This document shows positions 35,114 through 43,641 of a DNA stretch of 64,000 nt, one piece after another; positions within the stretch are counted from its first letter, which is position 1, and every line of letters begins with the position of its first letter. The stretch comes from Oceanicola sp. 502str15. Lineage in GTDB: Bacteria > Pseudomonadota > Alphaproteobacteria > Rhodobacterales > Rhodobacteraceae. The notes under the pieces are model-generated. The model did no database searches, was not told where the DNA came from, and saw only the letters and a list, made by a program, of their open reading frames with translations. The translations under genes and the position numbers were made by a program. The DNA lies in assembly GCF_024105635.1 (NCBI RefSeq), contig NZ_WYDQ01000001.1:1054001-1118000 (forward strand), given 5' to 3'.

Positions 35114-36913
35114 ATGAGAAAGCTACTTGCTCTGACCTCCGTCGCAGCGATGTGCGCCAGTGGCGCGCTGGCCAACGACGGGCTGATCGCGGATATGGAC
35201 AACGCCGCGCAATGGGCGATCCAGACCGGCGACTACAAGAACCAGCGCTACTCCGAGCTTGACCAGATCACCGCCGAGAACGTTGGCGGCCTGCAGGCCA
35301 ACTGGACCTTCTCGACCGGGGTTCTGCGCGGCCATGAGGGCAGCCCGCTGGTGATTGGCGACGTGATGTATGTGCACACGCCGTTTCCGAACATCGTTTA
35401 CGCGCTCGATCTCAACGAAGATGGCAAGATCATCTGGAAGTACGAGCCCAAGCAGGATCCCAACGTCATTCCGGTGATGTGCTGTGACACGGTGAACCGT
35501 GGCGTGGCCTATGCCAACGGCAAGATCTACCTGCACCAGGCCGACACGAAGGTTGTGGCGCTCGATGCCCAGACCGGCGAGGAAGTCTGGTCGGTGATGA
35601 ATGGCGACGCCTCCAAGGGCGAGACCAACACCGCCACCGTGCTGCCGGTGAAGGACAAGCTGATCGTCGGCATCTCCGGCGGCGAGTTCGGTGTGCGTGG
35701 CTCGACCACGGCCTATGACCTCGAGACCGGCGAGCTGGTCTGGCGTGCCTATTCGATGGGCCCCGATGAGGATATTCTCGTCGATCCCGAGAACACCACC
35801 CATCTGGGCACTCCGGTTGGCACCGACTCCGGCACCAACACCTGGGAAGGCGATCAGTGGATGATCGGCGGCGGCACGACCTGGGGCTGGTATTCGGCCG
35901 ATATGGACGAGAACCTGTTCTACTACGGCACCGGCAACCCCTCGACCTGGAACCCGGCCCAGCGGCCCGGTGACAACCGCTGGTCGATGACCATCATGGC
36001 GCGCGACATCGACACCGGCGTGGCCAAGTGGTTCTACCAGATGACCCCGCATGACGAGTGGGACTTCGACGGGATCAACGAGATGATCCTGACCGAGCAG
36101 GAGATCGACGGCGAGGAGCGCAAGCTGCTCACCCACTTCGACCGGAACGGTCTGGGCTACACGCTCGACCGCGTGACCGGGGAGCTGCTGGTGGCCGAGA
36201 AATTCGACCCGGTGGTCAACTGGACCACGGGCGTTGACATGGACCCGGCCTCCGACACCTACGGTCGGCCTGCAGTGGTGGCGCAATACTCCACCGAGCA
36301 GAACGGCGAGGACGTCAACTCCACCGGCATCTGCCCGGCGGCACTTGGCTCCAAGGACCAGCAGCCGGCGGCCTACAGCCCCAAGACCGAGCTGATGTAT
36401 GTGCCCACCAACCACGTGTGCATGGACTACGAGCCGTTCCGGGTGAGCTACACCGCGGGCCAGCCCTACGTGGGCGCCACCCTGTCGATGTACCCCGCGC
36501 CGGACAGCCATGGCGGCATGGGCAACTTCATCGCATGGGACAACACCACCGGCGAGATCAAGTGGTCGCTGCCCGAGCAGTTCTCGGTGTGGTCGGGCGC
36601 TCTGGCCACCGCGGGTGACGTGGTGTTCTACGGGACGCTGGAAGGCTACCTGAAGGCGGTTGATGCCAATACCGGCGAGGAGCTCTACAAGTTCAAGACT
36701 CCCTCCGGCATCATCGGCAACGTGATGACCTACGAGCACGGCGGCAAGCAGTATGTCGCGGTTCTTTCGGGCATCGGTGGCTGGGCAGGGATCGGCCTTG
36801 CGGCTGGCCTCACCAACCCCAACGACGGCCTTGGCGCCGTGGGCGGCTATGCGGCACTGAGCGACTACACCGCGCTCGGCGGTCAGCTGACCGTGTTCTC
36901 CCTGCCGGACTGA
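35114..36913 (+). CDS. xoxF: XoxF lanthanide-dependent methanol dehydrogenase
   Basis: Periplasmic PQQ methanol (and formaldehyde) dehydrogenase, 599 residues with a signal peptide ending near residue 20. Eight-bladed propeller with tryptophan-docking repeats. Vicinal disulphide Cys123-Cys124 packs against PQQ. Metal ligands match the XoxF set: Glu191, Asn275, catalytic Asp317 and the extra Asp319 (in DEWDFDG) that marks lanthanide enzymes; calcium MxaF enzymes have Ala there. No mxaI small subunit occurs nearby. Followed by its cytochrome and binding-protein genes xoxG and xoxJ. ATG 35114 has GGGAGA upstream. Confidence 0.95.
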   Translation: MRKLLALTSVAAMCASGALANDGLIADMDNAAQWAIQTGDYKNQRYSELDQITAENVGGLQANWTFSTGVLRGHEGSPLVIGDVMYVHTPFPNIVYALDLNEDGKIIWKYEPKQDPNVIPVMCCDTVNRGVAYANGKIYLHQADTKVVALDAQTGEEVWSVMNGDASKGETNTATVLPVKDKLIVGISGGEFGVRGSTTAYDLETGELVWRAYSMGPDEDILVDPENTTHLGTPVGTDSGTNTWEGDQWMIGGGTTWGWYSADMDENLFYYGTGNPSTWNPAQRPGDNRWSMTIMARDIDTGVAKWFYQMTPHDEWDFDGINEMILTEQEIDGEERKLLTHFDRNGLGYTLDRVTGELLVAEKFDPVVNWTTGVDMDPASDTYGRPAVVAQYSTEQNGEDVNSTGICPAALGSKDQQPAAYSPKTELMYVPTNHVCMDYEPFRVSYTAGQPYVGATLSMYPAPDSHGGMGNFIAWDNTTGEIKWSLPEQFSVWSGALATAGDVVFYGTLEGYLKAVDANTGEELYKFKTPSGIIGNVMTYEHGGKQYVAVLSGIGGWAGIGLAAGLTNPNDGLGAVGGYAALSDYTALGGQLTVFSLPD

Positions 36914-36925
36914 TACCCCGGCTTA

Positions 36926-36957
36926 CGGTGCCGCCGCCCTTCGGTGTGGCGGCACCG
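36926..36957 (+). terminator. Strong hairpin between xoxF and xoxG
   Basis: Perfect 10-bp arms CGGTGCCGCC (36926-36935) and GGCGGCACCG (36948-36957), 12-base loop, 13 bp after the xoxF stop. There is no T-run, so it is more likely an mRNA 3'-end stabiliser or partial terminator, allowing much more XoxF than XoxG. Confidence 0.6.
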
Positions 36958-37006
36958 ACCAACCCGAAGCGCCAGCCGCTTCACACCAACCACTCCGAGG
37001 ACATTC

Positions 37007-37531
37007 ATGCAACCGATGCGCACCCTTGTCGCCTCTGCACTCATCGCAGCCCTGGCCGCTCCGCTGGCCGCGCAGGAGGCCGAGACCGACAACATCTCCG
37101 TCGCCTATGAGGAAGACGGCCGCTACTACACCGAAGATGACATCCCCACCTACAACGTGACGGAGGATGGCAAGAAGGTGGACTGGCTGACCTATTCGGG
37201 CTTTCGCCGCTACCATTCGGAATGCCACGTCTGCCACGGGCCGGAGGGCATGGGGTCTTCCTACGCCCCGGCGCTGAAGGATTCCGCCATCGACATGGAT
37301 TACTACGACTTCGTCGATGTGGTGGTGAATGGGCGCCAGAAGGTGAATGCCTCCGAGAACTCGGTGATGCCCGCCTTCGGCGATAACCCCAATGTCATGT
37401 GCTATCTCGACGACATCTATGTTTACCTCAAGGCGCGCGGCACCGAGGCCGTGCCACGTGGTCGCCCCGGCGGCCGGGAGGACAAGACCGATGCGATCCG
37501 CGAAGCGGAGAACGCCTGCCTTGGCATGTAG
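37007..37531 (+). CDS. xoxG: c-type cytochrome, methanol-oxidation type with extra cysteines (XoxG-like)
   Basis: 174-residue exported cytochrome, signal peptide about 1-22. Haem site CHVCH at residues 73-77; candidate axial Met121 in SVMPAF. Two further Cys (Cys132 in MCYLDD and one near the C-terminus in ENACLGM) match the four-Cys methanol-metabolism cytochrome family. It is the probable direct electron acceptor of XoxF. The start ATG 37007 has CGAGG six bases upstream; MRTLVAS nine bases later is an alternative. The xoxJ start lies inside its 3' end. Confidence 0.9.
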   Translation: MQPMRTLVASALIAALAAPLAAQEAETDNISVAYEEDGRYYTEDDIPTYNVTEDGKKVDWLTYSGFRRYHSECHVCHGPEGMGSSYAPALKDSAIDMDYYDFVDVVVNGRQKVNASENSVMPAFGDNPNVMCYLDDIYVYLKARGTEAVPRGRPGGREDKTDAIREAENACLGM

Positions 37532-38354
37532 GGCAAGGGCGCTGACATGGGCGGCGGGGCTGGCTTTGCTGGCCTCTTCCGCCGTTGCGCAGACCTCGGA
37601 CCTCGTGAGCAAGACCGCGCTGCGGGTCTGTGCCGACCCGGCGAATGCGCCGATGTCGATGGAGGATGGCAGCGGCTACGAGAACCAGTTGGCGGATCTG
37701 ATTGCCTCCAAGCTGGAGTTGCCGGTGGAATACACATGGTTTCCGATGGCGACCGGCTTCATCCGCCAGACCCTGCGGGCCAATCGCTGCGACGTGGTGA
37801 TGGGCTATGCGCAGGGCCATGAGCTGGTGTTGAACACAAACCACTACATGACCTCGGTCTACGTGCTGATCGTGCCCGAGGGCGGGCCGCTGGCGGCGGT
37901 GGAGGCGCTTTCGGACCCGGCCCTGAAGGAGGCGCGGATCGGCATTGTCGCCGGCAGCCCTCCGGCCACCCACATGGCCCGCAACGGGCTGATCGGGCGG
38001 GCGAAAGCCTACAACCTGACGGTGGACAGGCGGGTGGAATCTCCGACCGTCGACATGCTGAACGACCTTGAAGAAGGCGATATCGACGCGGCCATTCTCT
38101 GGGGCCCGATTGGCGGGCCGCTGGTGAAGCAGGCGCATCCGGGGTTCAAGGTGATCCCGCTGCTGAAGGAGGAGCTGCCGCCGCGGCTGTTCTTCCGCAT
38201 CACCATGGGGGTGCGGCAGGGCGACAAGGTTTGGCAGCGCAAGCTGAATTCGCTGATCCGGCGTCATCAGGACGAGATCAACGCCATCCTGCGGGATGCG
38301 GGCGTGCCGCTGCTCGCCGATATGGGCGACGGGATGCTGGACGCGGGGCAATGA
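37491..38354 (+). CDS. xoxJ: XoxJ-like periplasmic binding protein (quinoprotein-associated)
   Basis: 287-residue type 2 periplasmic binding protein (SBP_bac_3 fold) with a signal peptide in the first ~33 residues (WAAGLALLASSAVAQ). Mature start LRVCADPANAPMS is the common opening of MxaJ/XoxJ proteins, whose role is thought to be maturation or activation of the apo-methanol dehydrogenase rather than solute import. ATG 37491 has GGGAGG ten bases upstream and overlaps xoxG by 41 bp, an unusually long overlap. The end overlaps the next gene by 4 bp. Confidence 0.88.
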   Translation: MRSAKRRTPALACRARALTWAAGLALLASSAVAQTSDLVSKTALRVCADPANAPMSMEDGSGYENQLADLIASKLELPVEYTWFPMATGFIRQTLRANRCDVVMGYAQGHELVLNTNHYMTSVYVLIVPEGGPLAAVEALSDPALKEARIGIVAGSPPATHMARNGLIGRAKAYNLTVDRRVESPTVDMLNDLEEGDIDAAILWGPIGGPLVKQAHPGFKVIPLLKEELPPRLFFRITMGVRQGDKVWQRKLNSLIRRHQDEINAILRDAGVPLLADMGDGMLDAGQ

Positions 38355-38896
38355 GGCCCCGGGCGCTGCTGCCGCTTGTCGTGGCGGCGGTGCTCGCCGC
38401 GCCGGCGATGGCGCAGGTGAGGGAACCCGACGATTACCGGATGGAAGATTATCGCGCCCCGGTGCCCGAGACCCTCGCGGGCGGGCGTGTGCTGGGGCCG
38501 GAGGGCGCGCACGAGTTGTGGCTTGTCGGCGGCGTTGCCTTCATCGACGTGCTGCCCCGCGCGCCCAAGCCCGAGGGGCTGCCCGAGGGCACGATCTGGC
38601 GGGAAAAGCCGCGTGAGAGCATTCCGGGCGCGATCTGGCTGCCGAACGTGGGCTATGGCGCGATTGCCGAGGTGACAGCGCAGTATTTTCGTGACGGGTT
38701 GGAGAGCGCCACGGAGGGCAACACCGCGCATCCGGTGGTGTTCTTCTGTCTTGCGGACTGCTGGATGAGCTGGAACGCGGCGAAGCGGGCGCTGGAGTGG
38801 GGGTATTCGGAAGTCTACTGGCTGCCGGAGGGCACCGATGGCTGGGCGTTCTACGACTTTCCGCTCGAGGTGGTCACGCCGGCGCCGGGCGGCTAG
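38351..38896 (+). CDS. PQQ-catabolism-associated rhodanese-like protein with C-x3-C-W motif
   Basis: 181-residue exported protein; signal peptide about 1-21. Rhodanese-like layout (VAFIDVLPR strand; CLADCWMSWNAAKRA at the active-site loop). Cys133-Leu-Ala-Asp-Cys137-Trp138 corresponds to the family usually described as having a CXXCW motif; here three residues separate the two Cys. The pair could form a redox disulphide or carry a persulphide or one-carbon adduct. The ATG overlaps the xoxJ stop (ATGA). The biochemical role is undescribed as far as I know. Confidence 0.85.
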   Translation: MRPRALLPLVVAAVLAAPAMAQVREPDDYRMEDYRAPVPETLAGGRVLGPEGAHELWLVGGVAFIDVLPRAPKPEGLPEGTIWREKPRESIPGAIWLPNVGYGAIAEVTAQYFRDGLESATEGNTAHPVVFFCLADCWMSWNAAKRALEWGYSEVYWLPEGTDGWAFYDFPLEVVTPAPGG

Positions 38897-38926
38897 GCGC
38901 GCCTTTCGTTTCAGTGCCGGACTTGC

Positions 38927-39733
38927 TCAGTAGTCCGCCAGGGCGCGTTCGGCGTGGGTGGTGGTGCCGTCGGTGTCGGTCATGGTGACGCCGATGTGGC
39001 CCGCGGCGCGGGGCACGGAGAGCGAGACCGAGGGATTTTCTGACAGCGAGATCGAGCCGGTGATGTCGACATAGGCGCCGCCGTCGAGCTCGACATCAAG
39101 GTTTTCGACGTAGCGCATGGGGATGTAGAGCAGCGAGATCTGGTCCATCTGCATGCCGGAATGGCTGGGGTGGCTCACGTCGATGTCGACCTGTTTCTGC
39201 CCGTGGGCCAGCGCGCCGAGACGGTCGAGCGCGGACTCGGAGGGCAGGGGAGAGAGCGCGATTTCCATGTTGCCGAGGGTGGCCAGCGCCTCCTCCGGGT
39301 CGGTGCCGGGCGGGGCCGAGCAGGCACCCTTGCCGGAAGTCTTGACGAAGGTTTCGGACACCCAGAGCGCGCCATCGGTGGTTTCGGCCACCATGTGCAG
39401 CGGCGTGGGGCCGTTGACGCGGAAGGTGGCCTCGAAGGTGAAGCGGGGCAGGGGCTCGGTAAAGGAGAACACCGCCGAGACCGGCATCGGGTTTTCATCG
39501 AGGATGACGGTGAGGGAGGCGAGCTGGCGGCCTTCGGGCGCGGCGACCTGCGCGGCGATGCGGGTGCGGGCATCGTCGGCGCTGCGGTAGGGGGCGTCGA
39601 TGGCGATGACGTCGTCGCCTGGCAGCAGGGCGCGGCCCTCGTAGAGCGCGGCCTGAAGGTCGGGCCAGGAGGGATCAAGCGCGAGGGCCGGGCTGGCGAG
39701 CGCGAGGAGCGCGGGCAGGAGCAGGCGTTTCAT
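38927..39733 (-). CDS. Quinoprotein-associated SoxYZ-like carrier protein, copy 2
   Basis: 268-residue exported fused SoxY-SoxZ-like protein, paralogue of the product of 29910-30716. Signal peptide about 1-18. Shared elements: IDAPYR, DENPMPVSA, a junction Cys (Cys138 in SGKGACSAPP) and the SoxZ-like ISLSENPSVSLS end. The junction reads GKGAC rather than GGC, so the arm differs from copy 1. It is last in a minus-strand group with an MxaD-like protein and a YVTN propeller; its ATG is immediately adjacent to the propeller stop. Confidence 0.85.
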   Translation of the reverse strand: MKRLLLPALLALASPALALDPSWPDLQAALYEGRALLPGDDVIAIDAPYRSADDARTRIAAQVAAPEGRQLASLTVILDENPMPVSAVFSFTEPLPRFTFEATFRVNGPTPLHMVAETTDGALWVSETFVKTSGKGACSAPPGTDPEEALATLGNMEIALSPLPSESALDRLGALAHGQKQVDIDVSHPSHSGMQMDQISLLYIPMRYVENLDVELDGGAYVDITGSISLSENPSVSLSVPRAAGHIGVTMTDTDGTTTHAERALADY

Positions 39734-40699
39734 CTAATCCTCCATCACGAAACGGCCGAAGGCGCGGGGGCCATCGCCGGTGGGAATTTCGGCCAGCACC
39801 TTGAGGCTGGCGGCGTCGATCACGGTGAGCGTGTTGGAGAACCAGCCCGCCACCACCACCTGCGCCCCGCCTGCGGCCACGTCGATGCCTTCGGGGTATT
39901 CGCCCACATCGAGGGTGGTGAGCGGGGCGAGGCTGGCCAAGTCTATCACGGAAACCGTATCGGCATATTGGTTTGTCACGAAGGCGCGGCCCCGGGCGAA
40001 GGCGATGCCATAGGGCCGCTCGCCCACCGGCAGGTTGGCGATGGGCTGGGCGGCGGCGGGGTCGATGACGCTGACATCGTTGGAGCCGACATTGCCGACC
40101 CAGAGCCTGCCGGACGGATCGAACCCCAGCCCGTAGGGACGGGTTCCGGCGGGGAGGGTGGCGTGGGGGGCGAGGGTTTCAGCCTCGAAGATGGCAACCT
40201 CATGGGCATCGCGCACCGCCGCCGCGAGCCATCGGCCATCGGGCGAGATTTCCAGCCCGGCGGGAGCGGCGCCGGTGGCAAGCTCGGTGATCGGGGCGAG
40301 ACTGGTGGCGTCGCGCACCCAGATGCGGGCATTGAACCAGTCGGAGACGAAGATGCGCTCGCGCGCGGGATCGAGCGCGATGCCGGTGGGGCCGCCTTTG
40401 AGGGTGGTTTCGGCCTGAAGTGTGCCATCCGCGGCGAAGCGCCGGACGGATTTGGCCTCGGGCGCGACGACCCAGACCATGCCGCCATGGGCCACCACCC
40501 CGGCGGGCTGGCCCGGCACCGGGATGCGGGCGCGTTCCGTCCGGGTGGTGAGGTCGATCACCGAGAGGTCGGAAGACGACTGGTTGGTGACAAAGGCAAG
40601 ATCCCCCGCCGCGGCTGGGTGGATAAGCAGCGCCGCGGCGAGGGTGGGGAGGGAACGGGTAAGGCTAGTTGGAGCCGGCAAAGCGCTCGGCCAGCGCAT
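39734..40699 (-). CDS. YVTN-repeat beta-propeller, exported
   Basis: 321 residues, about seven YVTN/NHL-type repeats (VTNQSSSDLSVIDL, VSDWFNARIWVRD, VGNVGSNDVSVIDP, VTNQYADTVSVIDL, VAGWFSNTLTVIDA). Signal-like hydrophobic segment at about 17-31. No PQQ, haem or disulphide motif is seen. Second propeller of this kind in the island; the other (42656-43621) belongs to the plus-strand group. Its start overlaps the MxaD-like gene by 35 bp, so the three minus-strand genes form an operon. Suggested role: scaffold or metal/ligand handling in the periplasm (inference). Confidence 0.82.
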   Translation of the reverse strand: MRWPSALPAPTSLTRSLPTLAAALLIHPAAAGDLAFVTNQSSSDLSVIDLTTRTERARIPVPGQPAGVVAHGGMVWVVAPEAKSVRRFAADGTLQAETTLKGGPTGIALDPARERIFVSDWFNARIWVRDATSLAPITELATGAAPAGLEISPDGRWLAAAVRDAHEVAIFEAETLAPHATLPAGTRPYGLGFDPSGRLWVGNVGSNDVSVIDPAAAQPIANLPVGERPYGIAFARGRAFVTNQYADTVSVIDLASLAPLTTLDVGEYPEGIDVAAGGAQVVVAGWFSNTLTVIDAASLKVLAEIPTGDGPRAFGRFVMED

Positions 40700-41219
40700 C
40701 GAGCCCGGCCTGATAGACGGCGGAGACGGCGGCGATGGCGGCCTCGTCGCTCAGCTCGGGGGGCGGATCGTTGTTGGGGTAGCCGCGATAGAAGGCGCCG
40801 CGCCATTCGATCAGCGAGCCGCCATTGGCGCCGGGTTTGACGGTGAGGTGGGACGAGTAGTTGGTGACGGGCAGCACTTCGACCGCGACCTCGGTGATCC
40901 GGTAGGAATAGGTCATCTTCTCGGGGTCGTACTTGTAGAGCACCTCGTCGATGGTGCCGCCGCCCTCTTCGCCCAGCACGAGGCGGCGGGTGGCGTCGAT
41001 CTCGTTGCCGCCCTCGCCGGTGGTGGAAAACACCGCCGGGTGCCAGGACATATCCTGAAAACTGCCGATCACCTCCCAGACCTCGGCGGGCGCGGCGGGG
41101 ACTTCCATGGTCAGCGTAACCTTCTGGCGGGTAGGCCCGTGGGCCATGGCGGGCAGCGCGGCGAGCGCGGGGGCGGTGAGCGCGGCAAGGATCAGCGCGC
41201 GGCGGGTGCGGTTTGGCAC
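40665..41219 (-). CDS. MxaD-like SRPBCC-fold exported protein
   Basis: 184 residues. Start GTG (41217-41219) follows a textbook GGGAGGAAA site; the signal peptide ends near AMAHG. The SRPBCC fold core is VTLTMEVPAAPAEVWEVIGSFQDMSWHPAV. MxaD, a protein of calcium methanol dehydrogenase clusters reported to affect MDH-cytochrome interaction, has the same fold and position. First gene of the minus-strand MxaD-propeller-carrier operon, divergent from the ABC binding protein gene across 245 bp. Confidence 0.8.
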   Translation of the reverse strand: MPNRTRRALILAALTAPALAALPAMAHGPTRQKVTLTMEVPAAPAEVWEVIGSFQDMSWHPAVFSTTGEGGNEIDATRRLVLGEEGGGTIDEVLYKYDPEKMTYSYRITEVAVEVLPVTNYSSHLTVKPGANGGSLIEWRGAFYRGYPNNDPPPELSDEAAIAAVSAVYQAGLDALAERFAGSN

Positions 41220-41464
41220 GGGTGTCTTTCCTCCCTTGGGTGACCGCGCCGGACGGATCTCGCCGCCCCGCTCCTCCGGGGCAAATTGGCGAATGCGGCG
41301 CCTGAACCACGAGGTTCGGGCCACCGGCGGGGCACGGTCTTCGCAAGAATGCTACGGGGTATGCGATGGTGCGCAATGCGCCAAAAGTATCGGTAGGGGC
41401 AGGGGCTGGTGTCTGTCACTCTGGGCACAGCGCCGCGGAGGAACGGCGGCGCAGGGAGGAAAAT

Positions 41465-42652
41465 TTGCGATACCTTTGCACCGCGCTGCTGGCCCTCTGG
41501 GCCGTGGCCGTGACGGCCTCCGCCGCGCGGGCGGTGGAGGTGGCGGCGGCTGTCTTCCGGATCGACTACCCGACGCTGGCGCCGATCTCGCGTTTCGAGA
41601 CGGTGCCCGAGGACATGGGCTTTGCCGGGGCGGTGCTGGCGACCGAAGACAACATGACCACCGGCGGGTTTCTGGGCCACAGCTACAGCACCGAAACCGT
41701 CTCGGCCCCGCCGGAAGAGGCGGATGCGGCCTTTGCGGCGCTGCTGGAGCGCGGCGTGAAGATCATCGTGGTGCTGGCGCGGGGCGAGGATGTGCTGCGG
41801 CTGGCCGATATGGCGGGCGAGGGGCGGCTGGTACTGAACGCGGGGGCCGATGATGTGGCGCTGCGCTCGAAGCAATGCCGCGCCAACCTGCTGCATATCG
41901 CGCCCTCCATGGCGATGAAGGCCGATGCGGTGGCGCAGTTCGCGGTGTGGAAGAAGTGGCCCGAGTGGTTTTTGATCCACGGCTCCAACCCGGCGGACTT
42001 GGCGCAGGCGGAGGCCTACCGCCGCGCGGCCACCAAGTTTGGCGCGCGGATCGTGGAGGAGCGTGAGTTCGAGGATACCGGCGGCGCGAGGCGCACGGAT
42101 TCCGGCCACGTGCTCGTGCAACGGCAGATTCCGGTCTTCAGCCAGGGTGCGGAGGACCATGACATCGTGATCGCCGCCGATGGCTCCGACCTTTTTGCCC
42201 CATATCTGCCATTTCACCTCTGGACGCCCGCGCCGGTGATGGGGGCAGGGGGCTTGCGTCCGGTGACCTTCCATGGCGCGCAGGAAGCCTGGGGCGCGAG
42301 CCAGTTTCAGAACCGTTTTGAGGAGATTTCCGGCCGCTACATGCGCGAGGAGGATTATCAGGTGTGGCTGGCGCTGCGGGTGGTGGGCGAGGCGGTGACG
42401 CGGGCCAACACCAACGAGCCTGCCGCGCTGCGCGACTACCTGCTCGGCCCCGATTTCGAGGTGGCCGCCTTCAAGGGCGTGCCGCTGACTTTCCGTTCGT
42501 GGAACGGGCAATTGCGCCAGCCGATCCTGCTGTTTGACGGGCGGATCACAGCCAGCGTCTCACCGCAGGAGGGCTTTCTGCATCAGGTTTCGCCGCTCGA
42601 CACGCTCGGGCTGGACGCGCCGGAGAGCGCCTGCACGGCCTTTGGAGGATAG
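41465..42652 (+). CDS. Periplasmic ABC-type binding protein of PQQ/lanthanide-associated transporter (LutA-like)
   Basis: 395 residues, type 1 periplasmic binding fold (Leu/Ile/Val-binding-like). The start is TTG 41465, preceded by GGGAGGAAAA, giving a signal peptide LRYLCTALLALWAVAVTASAARA. Two Cys near the middle (KQCRA) and C-terminus. I recall this family (PQQ-dependent alcohol dehydrogenase system binding protein) in lut and ped clusters that support lanthanide-dependent growth. The matching ATPase and permease lie at 46808-48336, separated by six other genes. Confidence 0.8.
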   Translation: MRYLCTALLALWAVAVTASAARAVEVAAAVFRIDYPTLAPISRFETVPEDMGFAGAVLATEDNMTTGGFLGHSYSTETVSAPPEEADAAFAALLERGVKIIVVLARGEDVLRLADMAGEGRLVLNAGADDVALRSKQCRANLLHIAPSMAMKADAVAQFAVWKKWPEWFLIHGSNPADLAQAEAYRRAATKFGARIVEEREFEDTGGARRTDSGHVLVQRQIPVFSQGAEDHDIVIAADGSDLFAPYLPFHLWTPAPVMGAGGLRPVTFHGAQEAWGASQFQNRFEEISGRYMREEDYQVWLALRVVGEAVTRANTNEPAALRDYLLGPDFEVAAFKGVPLTFRSWNGQLRQPILLFDGRITASVSPQEGFLHQVSPLDTLGLDAPESACTAFGG

Positions 42653-42655
42653 ATC

Positions 42656-43621
42656 ATGAGAATGCTGCTGGCTGCCCTGCTCATCACCACCGCCGGCCCG
42701 GCGCTGGCGGGCAAGGTGTTTGTTTCAAACGAGCGGGGCAACACTGTGACGGTGCTCGACAGCGAAAGCTGGGAGGTGCTGGAGGAATTTGCCGCCGGAA
42801 ACCGTCCGCGCGGGATCACCATGAGCCCCGATGGCAAGCTGCTCTATGTCTGCGCCAGCGATGACGATCTGGTGCGGGTGTTCGACACCGAGACCTATGA
42901 GGAGCTTTATACCCTGCCGAGCGGGCCGGACCCGGAGCTGTTTGTGCTGCACCCCTCCGGCAACCCGCTTTATATCGCCAATGAGGACGACAACCTTGTG
43001 ACCGTGGTGGACACCGAGAGCCACACCGTGCTGGCCGAGGTGCCGGTGGGGGTGGAACCCGAGGGAATGGGGATTTCGGCTGACAGCAAATGGGTGGTGA
43101 ACACCTCGGAAACCACCAACATGGCGCATTTCATCGACACCGGGGATTATGCGATCAAGCATAACATCCTTGTCGACCAGCGCCCGCGCTATGCCGAGTT
43201 TACCGCCGATGGCAAATGGCTCTTCGTGACCTCAGAGATCGGCGGCACGGTGAGCGCGATCGACATGACGGGTGAGGCCCCGGAGCTGAAACAGAAGATC
43301 GGTTTCGAGGTGGCGGGCGTGCTGCCGGAGTGGCTGCAACCGGTGGGAGCCAAGGCCACCTCGGACGGCAAATGGCTGTTCGTGGCGCTTGGCCCGGCAA
43401 ATCGGGTGGCGGTGATCGACATCGAGACGATGGAGGTGGAGAAATACATCCTCGTCGGGCAGCGCGTGTGGCAGTTGGCCTTCACGCCGGGGGAGGAATT
43501 TCTGATCACCACAAACGGCAATTCCAACGATGTGACGATCATCGACGTGGAGGCGCAGGAGGCGATCAAGTCCGTGCAGGTGGGGCAACAGCCCTGGGGC
43601 GCCGTGGTGACGCCGGAATGA
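42656..43621 (+). CDS. PQQ-catabolism-associated YVTN beta-propeller (LutD-like)
   Basis: 321 residues; signal peptide about 1-18 (ALAGK). Repeats: VSNERGNTVTVLDSES, VCASDDDLVRVFDTET, IANEDDNLVTVVDTES, VNTSETTNMAHFIDT, TSEIGGTVSAIDM, ALGPANRVAVIDIET, TNGNSNDVTIIDVE, i.e. seven blades. The family always accompanies PQQ alcohol dehydrogenases and the LutA/E/F-type transporter. Acidic loops on several blades could bind metal. The start lies four bases after the preceding stop; the end overlaps an ATG of the next gene. Confidence 0.87.
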   Translation: MRMLLAALLITTAGPALAGKVFVSNERGNTVTVLDSESWEVLEEFAAGNRPRGITMSPDGKLLYVCASDDDLVRVFDTETYEELYTLPSGPDPELFVLHPSGNPLYIANEDDNLVTVVDTESHTVLAEVPVGVEPEGMGISADSKWVVNTSETTNMAHFIDTGDYAIKHNILVDQRPRYAEFTADGKWLFVTSEIGGTVSAIDMTGEAPELKQKIGFEVAGVLPEWLQPVGAKATSDGKWLFVALGPANRVAVIDIETMEVEKYILVGQRVWQLAFTPGEEFLITTNGNSNDVTIIDVEAQEAIKSVQVGQQPWGAVVTPE

Positions 43622-43641
43622 GATTTGGGAAGGATTTTGCG

